64,000 bases of DNA from Lactiplantibacillus pingfangensis. GTDB taxonomy: Bacteria; Bacillota; Bacilli; Lactobacillales; Lactobacillaceae. Made by a program: the position numbers and the translations under genes. The notes under the pieces were generated by a model, which did not search any database, had not been told where the DNA came from, and saw only the letters and a list, made by a program, of their open reading frames with translations. Location of the stretch: NCBI RefSeq assembly GCF_005404945.1, contig NZ_BJDG01000004.1, positions 1 through 64,000 of the forward strand. The letters are read 5' to 3'. Below are positions 26,604 through 38,345 of this stretch, piece by piece (position 1 is the stretch's first letter; every line of letters starts with the position of its first letter).

Positions 26604-26753
26604 CACTGTCACCGTCCTCACGCAAACTTGTTAGCGTTTTCATATTTCGCTTTAAGTATATGAAACTGGCTTGAAAGTTGCCATTAAAGCGCGCTACAAA
26701 TATATTTATACGACATACAAAAAGCCACCCATAATCAGGTGACTAAATTTTGC

Positions 26754-27248
26754 TTAAATTAAGGTCGAAAGTGGCACAAGTTGCTCATCAAAATAGACCT
26801 GGCCATCAAAAATCAAGGTTGGCAAGCTGGTAATCCCATTATCAGCCACTTCACGGTCGATGGTTGCTTTCACGACAGCCGCGTTTGCAGCGGTTTTAAC
26901 GCCATATGTCTTTTCCAAGTATGCTGGCACCGACTCATTTGGTAAGTCACGCAACACTGCTTGTGCCTGGAAAACGGCCTCAATATAAGTCAGCGCTTGC
27001 TCTGGGTGTTGATAATCAATGTAACCATTAGCAAGATTACCATTGCGAAGCGGTTCCTTGATTTTGTTCCAAAATTTCAGATGTACATAGAGTTCACCTG
27101 CATCGACTGCTTTAAATAATGCCTCAACATTGGGCAACCACCACGCTTGCGTGTCTTTACAACCGAGATTGAGAATCGCGGTTAAGGTATGCGGCGCCGT
27201 TGGTTGTCCTAAATTAATGGTTGTTTCGTCTGAAAAATCAAAATTCAT
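26754..27248 (-). CDS. Thioredoxin-fold protein (DsbA/FrnE-like), single cysteine
   Basis: 164 aa. MNFDFSDETTINLG begins it; AILNLGCKDTQAWW sits where DsbA-like proteins have CxxC, but only the first Cys is present (C-K-D-T). GITSLPTLIFDG carries the cis-proline loop. It is predicted cytoplasmic, as no signal peptide is visible. With a single Cys it may act as a monothiol chaperone or sensor rather than a disulfide oxidase. ATG 27248 has AGGG 9 bases upstream; ATG 27254 is only 3 bases away. Confidence 0.7.
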   Translation of the reverse strand: MNFDFSDETTINLGQPTAPHTLTAILNLGCKDTQAWWLPNVEALFKAVDAGELYVHLKFWNKIKEPLRNGNLANGYIDYQHPEQALTYIEAVFQAQAVLRDLPNESVPAYLEKTYGVKTAANAAVVKATIDREVADNGITSLPTLIFDGQVYFDEQLVPLSTLI

Positions 27249-27337
27249 TGTCATTTTCCCTGCTTTCTTACAGCTATCCTAAAGTTACCTAGATGTTATC
27301 ACAATTCTGCCAACAGCCGCGTTCAAAATTTGTGTCT

Positions 27338-27376
27338 CACTAAAAAAGTTGCCTCAATTTAATGAGACAACTTTTA
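27338..27376 (-). terminator. Intrinsic terminator of pepN
   Basis: On the minus strand AAAAGTTGTCTCA pairs with TGAGGCAACTTTT, with one mismatch, followed by a T-run. Confidence 0.7.
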
Positions 27377-27385
27377 AGTCAATCG

Positions 27386-29920
27386 CTATTTAACTGCTTT
27401 AGCCACCGCGGCATTCACAGCAACTTGTTCGGCTTCAATCAAGCTAACCCGACTTTCAATCACTTTCGTATCCATCGTGATTTCACGCGTTAATCCTGGT
27501 GTGTTCAATTTAGGTTCAAAGAATGCTTTGAATTCGGCCAAACGTTGGGCAGTCCGGAAAACACCGGCCGTCACGGTAATATAAGTCGTGAATTCCATAT
27601 CGCCACCGACTGTCTTTTCAAGCCAAGCCCAATCATTTCGAATCCAATCCCAAGCAGCTTGTTCACCGGCCGGATTGCTCAAGACACCGCGATACCAAGC
27701 CCGTAAATCTTGTGGCTTAACGGTATCAGCATCTTCAAACGCCGTGATCAACTCAGCAATCAGCTTGGTATCCGTCGTGCTAGTTAAAGCCGTGCAAATA
27801 TCAGCTTTATAGCTGGCATCTGAGGTTTGTCGATAAGCCTTTAATAACGTTTCGAATAAAGCGGTATTACCAAAATGTTGGACTTCATTCCGCAAAATTA
27901 AAATTCGAACATCGGCTGGCAAGCTTACCCATTGACCAGCTTGACCTTCAAATAATTCATGTGCCGCTAAAATCGTCCCAGCATTTTCAGCGTATAAGGC
28001 CGCATTTAAAACCACTGGTCGTGACAATTGGTCATCAATCGCATCGTCCACATTGGCAGTCCAGCCTAAACGTTTCACTTCAGCCTGACTTAATTGATCA
28101 TACAAAGCTTTCAATTGGCGTTCTGCTTCTGAATCAGGATCAACGAAGCGTTTCAAATCACCGGCAACCCGATATAACGCGACATTGACGACAGTTGAAC
28201 CACTATTCGCAAACCGCGCTAACAACGGTACCACAGCTGCGTATGAAATTTGACGACCTTCAGCTAAGAGCCGCAAATCTTGTAACGTTTGTAATTGTGA
28301 AATCGCATCTAAATTCTCGGTATCGGCCAAAATATCGTCAAGTAACGTTTGATCGTATTTAACGATAAAATGCGAATTATTGCCAACATTTAAGCGGAAC
28401 GGTTTGCCCGCAGCTTGCCGTAATTCGGCATAATCACCAAGCGTCACCCGTTCATCGGCCAAAATTTGTGGGGCCGCATCATAATTACTGTTCAATGGAA
28501 TCTGCCATTGACGGTTAGCGTCATGACCATCGCCAATGAAGAACTGGCGTTGCGCTAAGGTCAGTTGACCATCCACAACCGCTGCCGTCACCACTGGATA
28601 GCCGGGTTGTTCGAGCCACAACTTCATCAGGGTACCTAAATCAATCCCAGAAGCATCGCCCAGTGCTTGCCACAAATCGGCGCCCGCCGCGTTACCATAT
28701 TGATGGGCCTCAAAATACTGCTTCAAACCCTTGCGTAGCGCGTCGTCACCAATTAGTGCCCGTACCATCACTAGCATCCGCGCACCCTTCGCGTAAACAA
28801 TGGCACTGTCAAACAAGGAATCAATTTCCGCTGGGTCTTCGACTTGAACGTGGACAGATTGAACACCATCAGTCGCATCACGTTGCAATGCAGCCGGCGC
28901 TTCGGACGTTTGGAACGTTTCCCAAATGTGCCAATCAGGTTCAATCGCATCAATGGCCACGTATTCCATCATGTTGGCAAAACTTTCATTTAGCCAGAGA
29001 TCGTCCCACCACTTCATGGTGACTAAATCACCAAACCATTGATGCGCCAATTCATGGGCAATCACGGTCGCAACGCGTTGCTTCATCTCTAAAGCAGTAT
29101 TGTCAGGATCAAGGAGCAAGTATGCTTCCCGATAAGTGACTAAGCCCCAGTTTTCCATTGCACCGGCAGAAAAGTCTGGCAAGGCCAACTGCCATGAATG
29201 TGGTAATGGATACGGCTTTTGATAAAAATCTTCATAAAATTCAATCGAACGTTTGGCAATATCTAAGGCAAAGTCCAGTTCGTTAGCTTGATGTGCCTTC
29301 GTCCCGAAAACGCCGACTTTAACCCCGCTCTTAGTCGTGGTGAGCTTACTTTGCAATTCACCAAAAGCAAAGGCAATCAAGTAAGTCGACATTTTAACCG
29401 TCGTGTCAAAGTAGTGCACACCAGCTTCAACTTTAAGCTCTGGCATGTTACTAATTGTCGTTTCGCCAGCATGTTCATCGTACTTGATGGCTAAGTCAAA
29501 CGTGGCTTTTGCCGCTGGTTCATCAACACATGGGAAGGCTTGACGGGCCGCGGTCGTTTCAAACTGAGTCCCGATAATTTGTTTCTTTTCACCATTAATT
29601 TCGTAATAAGAAGGATAAATTCCCATCATTGAATCGGTTAACGCTGCGGTGTAATCAATGACTAAGGTCACATCACCAGTTTTGGCTAAATCAATATCAA
29701 TGGCTTCTTGGGCCGGATTATCTTTAAAGCTTACCGCTTGACCATCAGCTTTGACCGCTGAAACGGTTAACCCTTTTTGATTAATACTAATGGTTTTAAC
29801 TTTAGCATCACCAGTAATCGTCGTTTGACCAGTGATTAACTTCTGTGCACGGTTAATATCCAAATAGATATTGTAGTGCTTTGGTTGGAATTTATTTAAA
29901 AGACGCGTTGAGTCACTCAT
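27386..29920 (-). CDS. pepN: Aminopeptidase N (M1 family lysyl aminopeptidase)
   Basis: 844 aa, the usual size of lactobacillar PepN. The substrate-binding GAMEN is at residues 253-257, the zinc motif HELAH at 289-293 and the third zinc ligand in NES at Glu 312. It removes N-terminal residues from peptides in the cytoplasm, a key step of milk-protein or plant-peptide use. It is a monocistronic gene with its own terminator. Confidence 0.95.
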   Translation of the reverse strand: MSDSTRLLNKFQPKHYNIYLDINRAQKLITGQTTITGDAKVKTISINQKGLTVSAVKADGQAVSFKDNPAQEAIDIDLAKTGDVTLVIDYTAALTDSMMGIYPSYYEINGEKKQIIGTQFETTAARQAFPCVDEPAAKATFDLAIKYDEHAGETTISNMPELKVEAGVHYFDTTVKMSTYLIAFAFGELQSKLTTTKSGVKVGVFGTKAHQANELDFALDIAKRSIEFYEDFYQKPYPLPHSWQLALPDFSAGAMENWGLVTYREAYLLLDPDNTALEMKQRVATVIAHELAHQWFGDLVTMKWWDDLWLNESFANMMEYVAIDAIEPDWHIWETFQTSEAPAALQRDATDGVQSVHVQVEDPAEIDSLFDSAIVYAKGARMLVMVRALIGDDALRKGLKQYFEAHQYGNAAGADLWQALGDASGIDLGTLMKLWLEQPGYPVVTAAVVDGQLTLAQRQFFIGDGHDANRQWQIPLNSNYDAAPQILADERVTLGDYAELRQAAGKPFRLNVGNNSHFIVKYDQTLLDDILADTENLDAISQLQTLQDLRLLAEGRQISYAAVVPLLARFANSGSTVVNVALYRVAGDLKRFVDPDSEAERQLKALYDQLSQAEVKRLGWTANVDDAIDDQLSRPVVLNAALYAENAGTILAAHELFEGQAGQWVSLPADVRILILRNEVQHFGNTALFETLLKAYRQTSDASYKADICTALTSTTDTKLIAELITAFEDADTVKPQDLRAWYRGVLSNPAGEQAAWDWIRNDWAWLEKTVGGDMEFTTYITVTAGVFRTAQRLAEFKAFFEPKLNTPGLTREITMDTKVIESRVSLIEAEQVAVNAAVAKAVK

Positions 29921-30013
29921 GAGTTTCCCCCTACATTATTAGATTAGTTTCATTATACGACACTTTATCACGGGATGCGCTTGGGTTGACTAACCAAACT
30001 CACTTTAACAAAA

Positions 30014-30045
30014 ATAACCCGAATTTTGATAAATTCGAGTTACTT
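30014..30045 (-). terminator. Intrinsic terminator of the first DUF4767 lipoprotein gene
   Basis: AACTCGAATTT pairs with AAATTCGGGTT on the minus strand around a 4-base loop, followed by ATTTTTG. Confidence 0.75.
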
Positions 30046-30051
30046 AATCAA

Positions 30052-31089
30052 TTATTCTGTATCTTCATCTTGGGTTTTAGTTTCGTCACCGTATTTTAAC
30101 CCATCCAGTTGAGTTGCGATTGTGCGACTATTATACCCGTTACCATAAAACCAGACGCCGGCACCACCAGCAATCATCATAACCGGAATTTGTCGACCAT
30201 CATAATACTTATAACGCAAGTATTCGAAAGTCCCGTCGCCGGCAGTTTGATTGATTCCTCTAATATTCAGCATCTTGGGCGTCATGTTGTCGACAACAGT
30301 TAGCTTTATCTCACTTTCCTTAAGTGCGGGCATCGTTTCAATCGCATAATCATCTTTATAGTACCATGTCCCGTTGTACCCAGCTGGCATCCGTTGTGGT
30401 GAGGCGTTAACCGCCGATTCAACATCTGCATTCAAGCTCGCATCCGTTTTAATTGCTGGCTTGACGCCAGTGACAATTTTAGCAAATCCCGCTTGAAGTT
30501 CAGCGTTTTGCGTATCTTGAATATAGAAGGTATCGCCATTCGTCGTTTCCGACATAAAGACGACCGGTCGCTGATTATGCAAGCAAAATAAGTAAGACGT
30601 TGGGTAACCATTACCATTCTTATTGCCAGTCGCAACTGCGACAATCTGGAACGCTTTGCCATTTTCGCCGTTCGTTGACCACGACAAGTCAACCGGTTGA
30701 TTGCCCCAGCTCACCCGATTGTTCATCTCACCGCTAGTAATGGCTTTAGGAAAAATATAGCCGAGATGATTAGGTTGCTTACCATCATAAGTTCCCTCAT
30801 AAGTTTGCCCCATCTTCGTTTGCCATGACTGCATGAAAATTGATAATTGCTTTTCTTTACTAGCATTCCATAATGTTGTCGCGGTCTTTTTCAATTTAGT
30901 CGCCGATTGGACGGTGACCTTACTTGTCGATTTTGCCTGACTAGTCGCTGATGACGTCGATTTCGCCGACTTTTTCACCACGCTAGTTGACTCACTCGTT
31001 TTACTGCTGCTAGTTTGTTTAGTCAGCTTACCTGAACATCCCGTTAATAAAAGTGCCCCGACTAGTGCCGCCGGCCATAATTTTTTCAT
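30052..31089 (-). CDS. DUF4767 lipoprotein, long form
   Basis: 345 aa. The signal peptide MKKLWPAALVGALLLTGCSG ends in the lipobox LTGC, so the mature protein is lipid-anchored at Cys 18. A Ser/Thr/Lys-rich linker precedes the DUF4767 domain (LWNASKEKQLSIFMQSWQ to about residue 220), and about 120 further C-terminal residues are missing in the neighbouring paralogue. Function unknown. Translation start is unusual: GGGGGG lies 35 bases upstream, separated from the ATG by a perfect hairpin at 31099-31123. Confidence 0.8.
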   Translation of the reverse strand: MKKLWPAALVGALLLTGCSGKLTKQTSSSKTSESTSVVKKSAKSTSSATSQAKSTSKVTVQSATKLKKTATTLWNASKEKQLSIFMQSWQTKMGQTYEGTYDGKQPNHLGYIFPKAITSGEMNNRVSWGNQPVDLSWSTNGENGKAFQIVAVATGNKNGNGYPTSYLFCLHNQRPVVFMSETTNGDTFYIQDTQNAELQAGFAKIVTGVKPAIKTDASLNADVESAVNASPQRMPAGYNGTWYYKDDYAIETMPALKESEIKLTVVDNMTPKMLNIRGINQTAGDGTFEYLRYKYYDGRQIPVMMIAGGAGVWFYGNGYNSRTIATQLDGLKYGDETKTQDEDTE

Positions 31090-31098
31090 ATTGATTGC

Positions 31099-31130
31099 GA
31101 ATGCTCGCCCACTTTGAGCATTCTCCCCCC
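31099..31130 (-). promoter_or_regulatory. Ribosome binding site separated from the start codon by a hairpin (copy 1)
   Basis: On the minus strand GGGGGG (31130-31125) is followed by the perfect stem GAATGCTC/GAGCATTC (31123-31099), and the ATG comes 9-10 bases after the stem. With the stem folded, the spacing becomes normal. The arrangement recurs at the paralogous gene. Confidence 0.6.
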
Positions 31131-31220
31131 TACTTCATTTAATTGACTTGTATTCAGTTTAACCTTTGTGCTATTTTTTGCAATCGTTATCAGTTGCGTG
31201 GCACAAGCGTTTTGACAAAA

Positions 31221-31262
31221 AAATACCGTTATGTTGTTGTCATCACACATAACGGTATTCTG
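31221..31262 (-). terminator. Intrinsic terminator of the second DUF4767 lipoprotein gene
   Basis: AATACCGTTATGT (31222-31234) pairs perfectly with 31247-31259. On the minus strand a seven-T run follows. Confidence 0.85.
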
Positions 31263-31299
31263 ATCAGTTTTAAAAGATAATTAGCACCAGTTTTAATTT

Positions 31300-32040
31300 C
31301 TAATTTTGACCATTCACAATGTTTGCAAAACCGGCTTGCAATTCGGCATTCTGAGTACTTTGAATGTAGAAGATATTGCCGTTAGTCGTTTGTGACATGT
31401 AAACCACTGGCTGTTGATTGTGTAAACAGAATAGATAAGTGGTTGGGAAACCTAATTTGGTTTTATTGCCAGTTGCGACAGCAACAACCTGATAAGCCTG
31501 ACCATTTTCACCATTAGTTGACCAGGTTAAGTTAACTGGTTGATTACCCAAGCTGACCCGGCCGGCCATCTCACCACTCGTGATTGCATATGGGAAAACA
31601 AACCCGAGATGATTAGGATTAGCGCCATCATAAGTGCCCTGATAAGTTTGACCCATGGCAGTTTGCCACTGTTTCATAAATGCGGATAATTGCTGCGTCT
31701 TAGTCGCGTTCCACAAAGTTGTGGTTGCTTGGCGCGCACGCGTTGTCGACTGACTGGCCTGAGTGGCAGCTTGTGACGACGCCTGAGAACTCGCTGGTGC
31801 TTGACTGACTGCCTTTGACTGACTTGTCACTGAGTCCACCTGACGACTTGATTCAACGGCGTTGGCTGATTTGGTAGCGGCCGCAGCCTTAGTCAATTTT
31901 TTCACACTAGTTGACTTAGTGACCTTTTTAGCACTTCTGACTGATTCACTTGATTTGCTAGAAGCTTGCTGCTGCTTGTTTCCAGAACATCCGGTTAACA
32001 ATAATGCCCCAACTAATGCAACTGCCCATAATTTTTTCAT
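31300..32040 (-). CDS. DUF4767 lipoprotein, short form (paralogue)
   Basis: 246 aa. MKKLWAVALVGALLLTGCSG shows the same signal peptide and lipobox as its neighbour. A longer Ser/Ala/Gln-rich linker is followed by one DUF4767 domain (LWNATKTQQLSAFMKQW onward) that ends at IVNGQN. It lacks the 120-residue C-terminal part of the long form, a clear case of tandem duplication with divergence. Function unknown. It also has the hairpin-separated ribosome binding site. Confidence 0.8.
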   Translation of the reverse strand: MKKLWAVALVGALLLTGCSGNKQQQASSKSSESVRSAKKVTKSTSVKKLTKAAAATKSANAVESSRQVDSVTSQSKAVSQAPASSQASSQAATQASQSTTRARQATTTLWNATKTQQLSAFMKQWQTAMGQTYQGTYDGANPNHLGFVFPYAITSGEMAGRVSLGNQPVNLTWSTNGENGQAYQVVAVATGNKTKLGFPTTYLFCLHNQQPVVYMSQTTNGNIFYIQSTQNAELQAGFANIVNGQN

Positions 32041-32047
32041 AATCTAC

Positions 32048-32079
32048 GAATGCTCACAATTCTGAGTATTCTTCCCCCC
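32048..32079 (-). promoter_or_regulatory. Ribosome binding site separated from the start codon by a hairpin (copy 2)
   Basis: GGGGGG (32079-32074, minus) is followed by the stem GAATACTC/GAGCATTC (32071-32048), with one mismatch, then 7 bases to the ATG. Layout and stem sequence match copy 1, although the loops differ. Confidence 0.6.
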
Positions 32080-32198
32080 TACTCATTTTAATTGTCCCTA
32101 ACTTAATTTTAGCCCTTATATTGGCGATTGCAACCGTTATCAGTAGCGGTATGACACTATTTTTTGAACTTTACCTTTTTTTAATTATCATGGAAATA

Positions 32199-32230
32199 AA
32201 AAGGCCCTGACAGTTTTGCCAGAGCCAATT
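32199..32230 (-). terminator. Intrinsic terminator of the MFS gene
   Basis: GGCTCTGGCA pairs with TGTCAGGGCC on the minus strand (one mismatch), followed by TTTTTATTT. Confidence 0.75.
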
Positions 32231-32260
32231 TTAGTCACCCGTTTAATGAAATTTTCTGCT

Positions 32261-33466
32261 TTAATCTTCGCAATCCTCAGGCAGCTCATTTTCAACTGGT
32301 CGTGCTAACCAGATCAAACCGGCCAACAGAATCAAACTGACGGCCACCATCAACGCCCCAAAGACCGGCGTCCAGGCTAAACCAAATTGGGTCGTGACTT
32401 GACCGCCAATTCCTGATCCCAAAGCAATTCCAACGTTGAAAGCGGAAATGTTCAAAGCCGACGCCATCGTAATATCTTGTGGCGTGTGAATTTCCGCCAA
32501 TTGCACAATGTAGAGTTGTAAGCCTGGCACGTTCATGAAAGCAAAGATTCCCATCACTAGAACGGTCAGTAGTCCCAACCAATGACTGTGCGCGGTGACT
32601 GCCAAGACTAATAATGTCACCAATAACCCAACAAACATTTTGAACAGTGCGACTAACGGCCGTTGATTGGCCCAACGACCACCCAATGTATTGCCTAACG
32701 CAACCATCAAGCCATAGACGACGAGAATCACGACCACCGCACTGGCCGACCAACCCATTGATTGTTCCAATAAAGGTGATAAATACGTGTAGGCCACGAA
32801 TGTCCCACCATAACCTAGTGCAGTGACTAACAAAGCGAGTAACAATTGTGGATTAGTTAGCACGCGAATAATCCCACGGGCAGTCGCTTTGGTCGGTAAT
32901 GGCAAGTTTCGTGGAATCAACCAGTAGTCCGCCAATAAGCCTAAGACACCAATGCCACTAATAAAGATGAACGACCAACGCCAACCACCGAGTTGACCAA
33001 TCATCGTTCCCAATGGCACCCCAGTTACTGTTGCGACGGTTAAGCCGGTAAACATGACCGCAATCGCAGACGCGCGTTTTTCAGGTGCGACGACATCGGC
33101 CGCAATCACCGACGCCACCGTCATGAAAATACCGTGCGCTAACGCCGCTATAATCCGCCCTAGCAATAGCACATTAAATGTCGGTGCCACTGCCGCCAAT
33201 AAGTTGCCCACAATAAATAATCCCATGATGAGCATCATCAAGCGGTGACGATTTAAACGACCAGTTAATAAGGTCATCACCGGGGCACCGACCATAATAC
33301 CCAATGCATAGACCGAAACCGTTAACCCGGCTTGGGCCAAATCAATGTGAAAACTGCTAACGAGCATCGGCATCAAGCCGACACTAATAAATTCCGTGGA
33401 CCCAATCGCAAACGCACTAATCGCGAGTGCTAAAAGTGTCCAGGTTGGATTTACTTTTTGACTCAT
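32261..33466 (-). CDS. MFS transporter, DHA1 drug/arabinose efflux type
   Basis: 401 aa, 12 membrane segments. MSQKVNPTWTLLALAISAFA is followed by the DHA1 signature region (TEFISVGLMPML) and GRLNRHR in the loop between segments 2 and 3. It probably exports sugars or small toxic molecules. ATG 33466 has AGGAGG at good spacing; the longer frame to 33634 would run through the promoter and the divergent regulator's operator. It is divergent from an HxlR regulator that likely controls it. Confidence 0.85.
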   Translation of the reverse strand: MSQKVNPTWTLLALAISAFAIGSTEFISVGLMPMLVSSFHIDLAQAGLTVSVYALGIMVGAPVMTLLTGRLNRHRLMMLIMGLFIVGNLLAAVAPTFNVLLLGRIIAALAHGIFMTVASVIAADVVAPEKRASAIAVMFTGLTVATVTGVPLGTMIGQLGGWRWSFIFISGIGVLGLLADYWLIPRNLPLPTKATARGIIRVLTNPQLLLALLVTALGYGGTFVAYTYLSPLLEQSMGWSASAVVVILVVYGLMVALGNTLGGRWANQRPLVALFKMFVGLLVTLLVLAVTAHSHWLGLLTVLVMGIFAFMNVPGLQLYIVQLAEIHTPQDITMASALNISAFNVGIALGSGIGGQVTTQFGLAWTPVFGALMVAVSLILLAGLIWLARPVENELPEDCED

Positions 33467-33482
33467 TTTAAAATTCCTCCTG

Positions 33483-33557
33483 TACTTGCTAACGTGATAA
33501 ATATTGATTATACTAGCAAGTAACTTAAGAACAAGTACCGACTTTAAAGTGGTATAC
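33483..33557. promoter_or_regulatory. Operator region between MFS and HxlR genes
   Basis: A perfect 9-bp inverted repeat TACTTGCTA (33483-33491)/TAGCAAGTA (33514-33522) flanks the MFS -10 (TATAAT at 33512-33507, minus; -35 TTGTTC at 33534-33529, spacer 16). A second palindrome ACTTTAAAGT (33541-33550) sits inside GTACC...GGTATAC. These are good candidates for HxlR sites. Confidence 0.5.
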
Positions 33558-33594
33558 CCACTAAAAAGTAAGTATGAATTAGGAGTGAAATTAC

Positions 33595-33957
33595 ATGCCT
33601 GAAAAAACTTATCAGATTGGCGTTGAAGCAACAATGGAAGTTATCGGTGGTAAATGGAAGTCCATTATTCTTTGCCATTTACGCTTAAAACCAATGCGGA
33701 CTAGCGAGCTGGAGCGTGCCATTCCACAAATTTCTCAGAAAATGTTAGTACAGCAATTACGGGAGTTAGAAGCCGCTAATATTGTGCAACGCCACGTTTA
33801 TCAAGAAGTGCCGCCACGGGTTGACTATCGGTTAACGGACTACGGACACAGTTTGTCGGGGGTACTGCATCAGCTCTGCGTTTGGGGCGAAGAGAATATT
33901 GATCTGCGGCGCGAACAGGGCGAAGCGATTACGTTGCTGCATCGGGATGATTTGTAA
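33595..33957 (+). CDS. HxlR family transcriptional regulator
   Basis: 120 aa winged-helix protein: GGKWKSIILCHLRLKPMR is the signature start of the family and ISQKMLVQQLRELEAANIV the recognition region. Some HxlR proteins sense electrophiles through a conserved Cys near the N-terminus; here a Cys follows in IILCHL and another in QLCVWG. It is divergent from the MFS exporter, its probable target. AGGAG precedes the ATG. Confidence 0.85.
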   Translation: MPEKTYQIGVEATMEVIGGKWKSIILCHLRLKPMRTSELERAIPQISQKMLVQQLRELEAANIVQRHVYQEVPPRVDYRLTDYGHSLSGVLHQLCVWGEENIDLRREQGEAITLLHRDDL

Positions 33958-33960
33958 TCA

Positions 33961-34009
33961 AAAACGCTTAAACAAGTGCCTTTAAAATCACTTGTTTAAG
34001 CGTTTTTTG
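33961..34009. terminator. Bidirectional terminator between hxlR-type and GH1 genes
   Basis: AAAACGCTTAAACAAGTG pairs perfectly with CACTTGTTTAAGCGTTTT, with A and T runs on the two flanks. Confidence 0.9.
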
Positions 34010-34014
34010 GAACT

Positions 34015-36772
<2,758 letters not shown>

Positions 36773-36849
36773 ATCATCAACTCCCAGTTACTAATAACTT
36801 CAATATAATTTTTTGAGATAGGCCAAATTCCAATAAAAATCCCCCTAAC

Positions 36850-36898
36850 AAAAACTAGACATTCTCACCAAACAGTCAATCGTATGGTGTGTCTAATC
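36850..36898 (-). terminator. Antitermination-controlled terminator between bglG and EIIBC
   Basis: On the minus strand TAGACA...CACCA pairs with TGGTG...TGTCTA, followed by GTTTTTG. It overlaps functionally with the RAT-like sequence just upstream. Confidence 0.7.
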
Positions 36899-36905
36899 TT
36901 TGCTA

Positions 36906-36935
36906 GAGGGTGATGCCCGCATAGGTTACAAATCC
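36906..36935 (-). promoter_or_regulatory. RAT-like antiterminator site 2 (overlaps bglG stop)
   Basis: The minus strand GGATTTGTAACCTATGCGGG followed by CATCACCCTC resembles the ribonucleic antiterminator recognised by BglG/LicT proteins. It includes the bglG stop codon. Folding it would prevent the terminator at 36850-36898. Confidence 0.6.
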
Positions 36936-37756
36936 TCGCGTGAGCAAAGTCTATTCACATGTAACATTAAATATAATTTTTCTTCATCGGATAATTGCAT
37001 GTTCGCTTCGTCATTCAAAAACAATGAAATCTTTTGAACACATTTATCAGTATCAGGAAACTGTTTAACCATCTCCTGGTACATTACGTTATTTTCCGTT
37101 TTAATTCCTTGCCCACGACTTTGACGCTTCAGTAAATATTGCAAATGTGTGGCGAACCTAGAGTAATTAAAACTATGTTTATCAATATATAGATTAAAAT
37201 AACCAGAAATAATTTCAGTAATTCGATTAATTAATGTATTATTATCTTGATTTTCAAGTTGTTTCACAGTCACTGTTTCAGCATTGATAAAGTGTAGCGC
37301 CAGATTGGTGGCCTCCTCTTCTGGCAAACGAACCTTTAAATCCTGATTCACAATTTTTAATGCTCGCAATCCCAAGTTGTATTCATCGGTATACAGATTC
37401 TGAACGTCATACTGCAATGGCGCTGTAATCACGATACCTTTCTTTCGACGCTCAATCGCAAAATTAACATGATCCGCTAGTGTAAAAACCAGATTTGAAC
37501 TAACCGGTTCCGTAATCTGTAGTCGTACCATATCAACAATCTTAATAGCAACATTCAACACAGTTTCCGGAATTTGACTCGCAAGATCGATGTACATTGA
37601 ATCAACATCATAAAATGTCCGCTCAACCTGCTTCATATCTGAAATTTCATACGGCATCTCAGGAAAACCAACACCTCGGCCAATTGCAATCAACTCGTGG
37701 TTATCAGCATCAAGGCAAACTGCAGTGTTGTTATTAATCTTTTTGATAGCCTTCAT
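36926..37756 (-). CDS. BglG/LicT family transcriptional antiterminator
   Basis: 276 aa. The N-terminal CAT RNA-binding domain (MKAIKKINNNTAVCLDADN; residues 1-55) is followed by PRD1 (His in LADHVNF and LALHFINAE) and PRD2 (His in FATHLQYL and LMLHVNRL), the sites phosphorylated by PTS components. It binds RAT hairpins so that transcription passes the two terminators when beta-glucosides are present. GGAGGGG precedes the ATG. Second gene of the operon. Confidence 0.9.
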   Translation of the reverse strand: MKAIKKINNNTAVCLDADNHELIAIGRGVGFPEMPYEISDMKQVERTFYDVDSMYIDLASQIPETVLNVAIKIVDMVRLQITEPVSSNLVFTLADHVNFAIERRKKGIVITAPLQYDVQNLYTDEYNLGLRALKIVNQDLKVRLPEEEATNLALHFINAETVTVKQLENQDNNTLINRITEIISGYFNLYIDKHSFNYSRFATHLQYLLKRQSRGQGIKTENNVMYQEMVKQFPDTDKCVQKISLFLNDEANMQLSDEEKLYLMLHVNRLCSREDL

Positions 37757-37776
37757 GGTAACCCCTCCACCTTTAA

Positions 37777-38259
37777 CTATTTGGTTACGGTTACGACGCT
37801 GGTCTTTCCAGCAGTTACCTCCGTAATTTCACTGACGTCTACTTCAAAATCTGAACTATTTGTCACTAACAACATTGTGATCAACGGATAACCTTTTTGT
37901 TCAATCAGCTCACGATCAAATTTGATGATAGGCGTTCCCGCTTCAACTTTAGTCCCGGCTTGAGTCATTGCCTCAAATCCTTCACCTTTTAGATTAACTG
38001 TATCAAGGCCAATATGAACCAAGATTTCAGCACCATTAGCTGTCTTCATGCCAAATGCATGCTTTGAATCAGGCAAAAGCGTTATTTTACCGACACAAGG
38101 TGCGACTACCATATCACTGGTTGGATTTACCGCAATTCCTTTTCCCATCATGCCACTCGCAAAAACTTTATCTGGTACCGCAGTCAGTGCAACGAACGTA
38201 CCACTTACTGGCGCAAAAAGTTCAATCTTTTTTTCTCGTTTAAAAATATTCAACATCAT
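37777..38259 (-). CDS. PTS glucose-type EIIA component
   Basis: 160 aa EIIA(Glc)-type domain: FAPVSGTFVALTAVPDKVFA is the start, ILVHIGLDTVNLKGEGF carries the phosphorylated His. It donates phosphate to the EIIB domain of the PTS protein encoded downstream. First gene of the operon, behind a cre site, RAT and terminator. GGGATGATCC precedes two adjacent ATGs; the first is used. Confidence 0.9.
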   Translation of the reverse strand: MMLNIFKREKKIELFAPVSGTFVALTAVPDKVFASGMMGKGIAVNPTSDMVVAPCVGKITLLPDSKHAFGMKTANGAEILVHIGLDTVNLKGEGFEAMTQAGTKVEAGTPIIKFDRELIEQKGYPLITMLLVTNSSDFEVDVSEITEVTAGKTSVVTVTK

Positions 38260-38273
38260 GGATCATCCCTTCA

Positions 38274-38337
38274 AAAAAAAATTCCCGAAAGTGTTACACC
38301 AAATCCAAAGAACGCTACTGCATTGCTGCAACACTTT
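38274..38337 (-). terminator. Antitermination-controlled terminator ahead of the operon
   Basis: AAAGTGTT (38330-38337 complement) pairs with AACACTTT (38288-38295 complement) on the minus strand, followed after a few bases by a nine-T run. Confidence 0.65.
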
Positions 38338-38345
38338 CTTTAGAA

